Source: Algorimicrobium echini
Lineage (GTDB): Bacteria > Bacteroidota > Bacteroidia > Flavobacteriales > Flavobacteriaceae
Direction: 5' to 3'
Assembly (NCBI RefSeq): GCF_900115185.1
Contig: NZ_FOVN01000002.1
Coordinates: forward strand, 466,335-530,334
DNA: 64,000 nucleotides
Shown here: positions 61,718 through 64,000 of the stretch, piece after piece
Position numbering within the stretch: the stretch's first letter is position 1
Layout of the letters: each line of letters starts with the position of its first letter
Position numbers and translations under genes: made by a program
The notes under the pieces: generated by a model
Database searches by the model: none
What the model was told of the DNA's origin: nothing
What the model saw: only the letters and a program-made list of their open reading frames with translations

Positions 61718-62128
61718 TTAATGCCTAACTAATGTTTCTTCAATTCCTTCATCGTATTTCATGATAAACTTATCAATTTTGCTTTCATCAATCCCGCAAT
61801 CTACTATAACGGCATCTGAAAGTAATTTTTTAACGAGTAGTTTTTTATTAAAGATATAGGATTTAGAAGTAAATGATTTTTCTTGTTCAACAAAAACTAC
61901 TTTAGTATACAAGCCACCATTATGGCCAACACCTGTTCTGATATATTTTAATATAATCGTTTGGTTACCATCCTTTGTAATGATTTCAGCATTGGTGGAA
62001 CTGCTTGTATAATCCAAACATGAAACACCATCAATTAGAACATCTCCTTTTTTAAATTTAATGTTTTGAGCGTTCAGAGTGCCTAATGTTCCAGCAAAGA
62101 TTAATGTAAATACTAGTAATTTTTTCAT
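61718..62128 (-). CDS. Small exported protein of unknown function
   Basis: 136 residues with a signal peptide (MKKLLVFTLIFAGTLGTLNAQ). The mature protein is beta-rich with a central basic loop (KYIRTGVGHNGGLYTKVVFV) and a single Cys pair (SCLDYTSSS, VDCGIDESK). I recognise no family. Convergent with the CarboxypepD_reg gene. Confidence 0.75.
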   Translation of the reverse strand: MKKLLVFTLIFAGTLGTLNAQNIKFKKGDVLIDGVSCLDYTSSSTNAEIITKDGNQTIILKYIRTGVGHNGGLYTKVVFVEQEKSFTSKSYIFNKKLLVKKLLSDAVIVDCGIDESKIDKFIMKYDEGIEETLVRH

Positions 62129-62239
62129 ATTAATTTTTAATTATGTTTTATAGTTGTTTAATACTGTTGTTAATCACCAAAATTTTGCTTCCGAACCCCA
62201 AAAAAAGTGACTCAAATTTATTTAAAATCTCATGAAAAC

Positions 62240-62788
62240 CTATGAATACGCAGCTACTTTTCCTTCCACGCCTTCAAAAAAGGCTTTCATAAATTTAAAA
62301 TCTGCTACCAGATCATCCGTAGGATAAAAAGGTTCGGAAATGTTATTTTGTTTGTTTTTAAAGTCTAGAGTAAACATGATAATTGGCACATTGGCAGCTT
62401 TGGCAATGTAGTAAAAACCGGTTCGCCATTCGGTTACTTTTTTCCGGGTGCCTTCTGGGGCAAGCGCTAACCGAAATTCTTCGCGCTCGTTAAATAATTG
62501 CGCAATAGCTTCTACTTTATTTTGTTTATTTCCACGATCTATTGGTGCGCCTCCAATGGCTTTTAAATACCAACCTATGGGACCTATAAACAATTCTTTT
62601 TTGGCTATGAAATTAGATTTTACATGAGCCACTTGCCGTAATAACACACCTATATAAAAGTCATGCCAACTGGTGTGTGGCACAGCTATAAGCACAGCTT
62701 TTTTTACGGTATCTTTAGAGAACGTTACATTTCCAGTAATACGCCAACCTAGCACTTTAAAATATATAAATTTAGCTAACTTGCGCAT
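62240..62788 (-). CDS. PlsC-like 1-acylglycerol-3-phosphate acyltransferase family protein
   Basis: 182 residues, shorter than canonical PlsC (about 240). The HX4D motif is in VPHTSWHDFYIGVLLR, followed by IGGAPIDRGNKQNKVEAIAQ and the EGTR block LALAPEGTRKKVTEWRTGFY, then NVPIIMFTLDFKN. It would transfer an acyl chain to a lysophospholipid or another lipid alcohol; a membrane anchor is not obvious. It is directly downstream of the KdnB-like gene (2-base gap), which hints at a role in lipid A or another envelope lipid. Confidence 0.88.
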   Translation of the reverse strand: MRKLAKFIYFKVLGWRITGNVTFSKDTVKKAVLIAVPHTSWHDFYIGVLLRQVAHVKSNFIAKKELFIGPIGWYLKAIGGAPIDRGNKQNKVEAIAQLFNEREEFRLALAPEGTRKKVTEWRTGFYYIAKAANVPIIMFTLDFKNKQNNISEPFYPTDDLVADFKFMKAFFEGVEGKVAAYS

Positions 62789-62790
62789 AG

Positions 62791-63873
62791 TTACATTTTA
62801 GAATAAAGCGCTCTTAATTTTTCGCGGGTCATTACTTTTTGCCAGTTTTTACCAATGGCGTTTTCCCATAACGGCTCTAAACTTAAAGCAACATCAATCA
62901 TTATATTAAACTGCTCATCTGTTAAATTTGTACAAATTCCTTGAGGAATGGTTATGTTGTGTTTAGCGCGCATTTTTTTATACATGGCAACACCTTCTGG
63001 ATAATATTCTTCAAGATGCTCAAAAACAATGCAGTTTCCAACACCGTGTTTAACACCCAGTAAATAACCTAAACCGTAACTCATAGCATGAGCCACACCC
63101 ACTTGCGAATACGCAATACTCATACCGCCATGCCAAGAAGCCATCATTAATTTATCGGCAGATTCTTTTTCATCTAGAGTATCGTCTAGGAATATTTCTT
63201 TACAAAGTTCTAATGCTTTTTCACCATAACTTTGGCTAAACGCATTGAGGTAGGTTCCATTTAAGGATTCAATGCAATGTACGTAACAATCCATTCCTGT
63301 GTAAAACCATTGGTCTTTAGGAACACCTTTTGTTAATTCTGGATCTAGAATTACTTGGTCAAAGGGTGTATAATCACTATTAATTCCCAATTTTCTTACA
63401 GGACCAGTTAAAATAGTTGTTCTAGAAACTTCGGCTCCTGTACCAGATATTGTTGGAATACCAACATGGTATATTGCTGGATTTTTAACCAAATCCCAAC
63501 CTTGATAATCTTTAGATTCTCCTTCATTGGTTATCATGATGGCTACAGCTTTAGCCATATCCATGATAGTTCCGCCTCCAATGCCAATAATACCTGAAGG
63601 GCGTTGTTTACAGGTGAGAATAATTTCTTCAACTAAAGCATCTACTTGAGAGGTTTTAGGCTCCTCATCAGCAGAAATAAAAATAACTTTATCATCATAA
63701 GCTAATGGAATCCGACCTGATAATGTGGCTTTTTTCTCAAAAACAGCATCTACTAAAAATATAAATGGCGCAGAAACACTTAATCGCTTGGGTGCAATAA
63801 TATCCTCTAACTGACTAAAACTTCCTCGACCAAAAACAACTCGAGACACCATTGGGTAATTTTTGTAACTCAT
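62791..63873 (-). CDS. kdnB: Iron-containing alcohol dehydrogenase, KdnB-like (Kdo 8-oxidase type)
   Basis: 360 residues. The start FGRGSFSQLEDIIAP, the NAD loop IGIGGGTIMDMAKAVAIMIT, and IPTISGTGAEVSRTTILTGP are diagnostic. The metal site is in DPELTKGVPKDQWFYTGMDC and MSIAYSQVGVAHAMSYGLGY with KHGVGNCIVFEHLEEYYPEG. Long stretches match, from memory, Shewanella oneidensis KdnB, the enzyme that oxidises C8 of 3-deoxy-D-manno-octulosonate to make Kdo8N. A PlsC-like gene follows. KdnA, the aminotransferase partner, was not seen inside this window and may lie just beyond the right edge. Other Fe-ADH activity cannot be fully excluded. Confidence 0.85.
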   Translation of the reverse strand: MSYKNYPMVSRVVFGRGSFSQLEDIIAPKRLSVSAPFIFLVDAVFEKKATLSGRIPLAYDDKVIFISADEEPKTSQVDALVEEIILTCKQRPSGIIGIGGGTIMDMAKAVAIMITNEGESKDYQGWDLVKNPAIYHVGIPTISGTGAEVSRTTILTGPVRKLGINSDYTPFDQVILDPELTKGVPKDQWFYTGMDCYVHCIESLNGTYLNAFSQSYGEKALELCKEIFLDDTLDEKESADKLMMASWHGGMSIAYSQVGVAHAMSYGLGYLLGVKHGVGNCIVFEHLEEYYPEGVAMYKKMRAKHNITIPQGICTNLTDEQFNIMIDVALSLEPLWENAIGKNWQKVMTREKLRALYSKM

Positions 63874-63928
63874 GTAATATTGTTCTGAAACAGTTTGTTA
63901 AATGGGACATATTTAACAGACTATTTAA

Positions 63929-64000
63929 TTAATCTTTCCTTATATTTTTTGCTGTAGGTTTCAATGGATAAATATCGCTATAATTTATGAAATCAACAGA
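63929..64000 (-). other. Possible C-terminal end of an upstream minus-strand gene, or no gene
   Basis: An open minus-strand frame of 23 codons (reading SVDFINYSDIYPLKPTAKNI then RKD and a stop at 63929-63931) enters from the right edge. It could be the last part of the gene before kdnB, possibly the aminotransferase kdnA, but it is too short to judge. On the plus strand an ATG at 63987 also begins a four-codon open stretch. I report it only as a lead. Confidence 0.25.

Overview
The window is AT-rich chromosomal DNA from a member of the Bacteroidota, almost certainly a marine-type Flavobacteriaceae. The signs are promoters of the TTG-N17-23-TAnnTTTG type, no Shine-Dalgarno sequences, and typical family genes: an LptD-like outer-membrane protein, TamB, a 7TM-HD PgpH-like protein, DUF6090, DUF2914 and DUF4159 proteins, and a TlpA lipoprotein. 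I cannot name the genus from sequence alone. No phage, insertion sequence, CRISPR array, rRNA or replication origin was seen.

Layout. 1-8.1 kb (minus strand): a left-truncated family 3 glycosidase, two conserved proteins of unknown role, and then a long tight operon read from a promoter near 8.1 kb: MCE protein, membrane Fe-S protein with NarI-like helices, two small exported or membrane proteins, HAD phosphatase, CCG-type Fe-S protein, and a tandem family of tiny two-helix membrane proteins that includes one frame-disrupted copy. 8.1-12.5 kb: cell-wall amidase divergent from an LptD-like protein, then RidA. 12.5-16.9 kb (minus): outer-membrane protein, methylglyoxal synthase, sugar kinase, gapA and pfkA. 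17-28.1 kb: giant tamB divergent from tsaD, then a plus-strand series of a PPIase, rsmE, a DUF4159 protein, a TrmH-type methyltransferase, an AI-2E transporter, a THUMP-like methyltransferase and a HAD phosphatase. 28.2-28.6 kb: tRNA-Ser, tRNA-Pro and tRNA-Arg with a clear promoter and terminator. 28.7-33 kb: accessory region. 33-46 kb: PLP enzyme, prolyl oligopeptidase, PgpH-like phosphodiesterase, thiolase, NlpC/P60 peptidase, lipoprotein, TPR protein and gyrA. 46-64 kb: clpC, hutH, a TlpA lipoprotein, nnr, GNAT, Xaa-Pro aminopeptidase, gcvT-glsA-epimerase-pterin dehydratase-yebC, two secreted proteins, an acyltransferase and a KdnB-like alcohol dehydrogenase.

The most unusual part is 30.0-32.9 kb. 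Three unrelated plus-strand genes (a membrane protein, a DUF6090 protein and an HTH regulator with membrane helices) are each followed by a related, partly palindromic repeat of about 105-127 bp with the shared core CTACTTC..AATCCTCGCGG. A half-copy precedes the first gene. This looks like a gene-cassette array in the manner of integrons, but the ends do not match the attC core consensus and no integrase is present.

Other points worth a second look: genes whose natural start is not ATG/GTG/TTG; promoters so close to the ATG that the mRNA should be leaderless; TTG or GTG start codons that are really the end of a TAnnTTTG promoter box; a KdnB-like dehydrogenase pointing to Kdo8N lipopolysaccharide chemistry; and a PLP enzyme with an apparent internal duplication. 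How the genes work together: much of the window serves envelope building (LptD, TamB, MCE, amidase, PgpH, NlpC/P60, PlsC-like, KdnB) and central metabolism (pfkA, gapA, mgsA, thiolase, gcvT, glsA, hutH).
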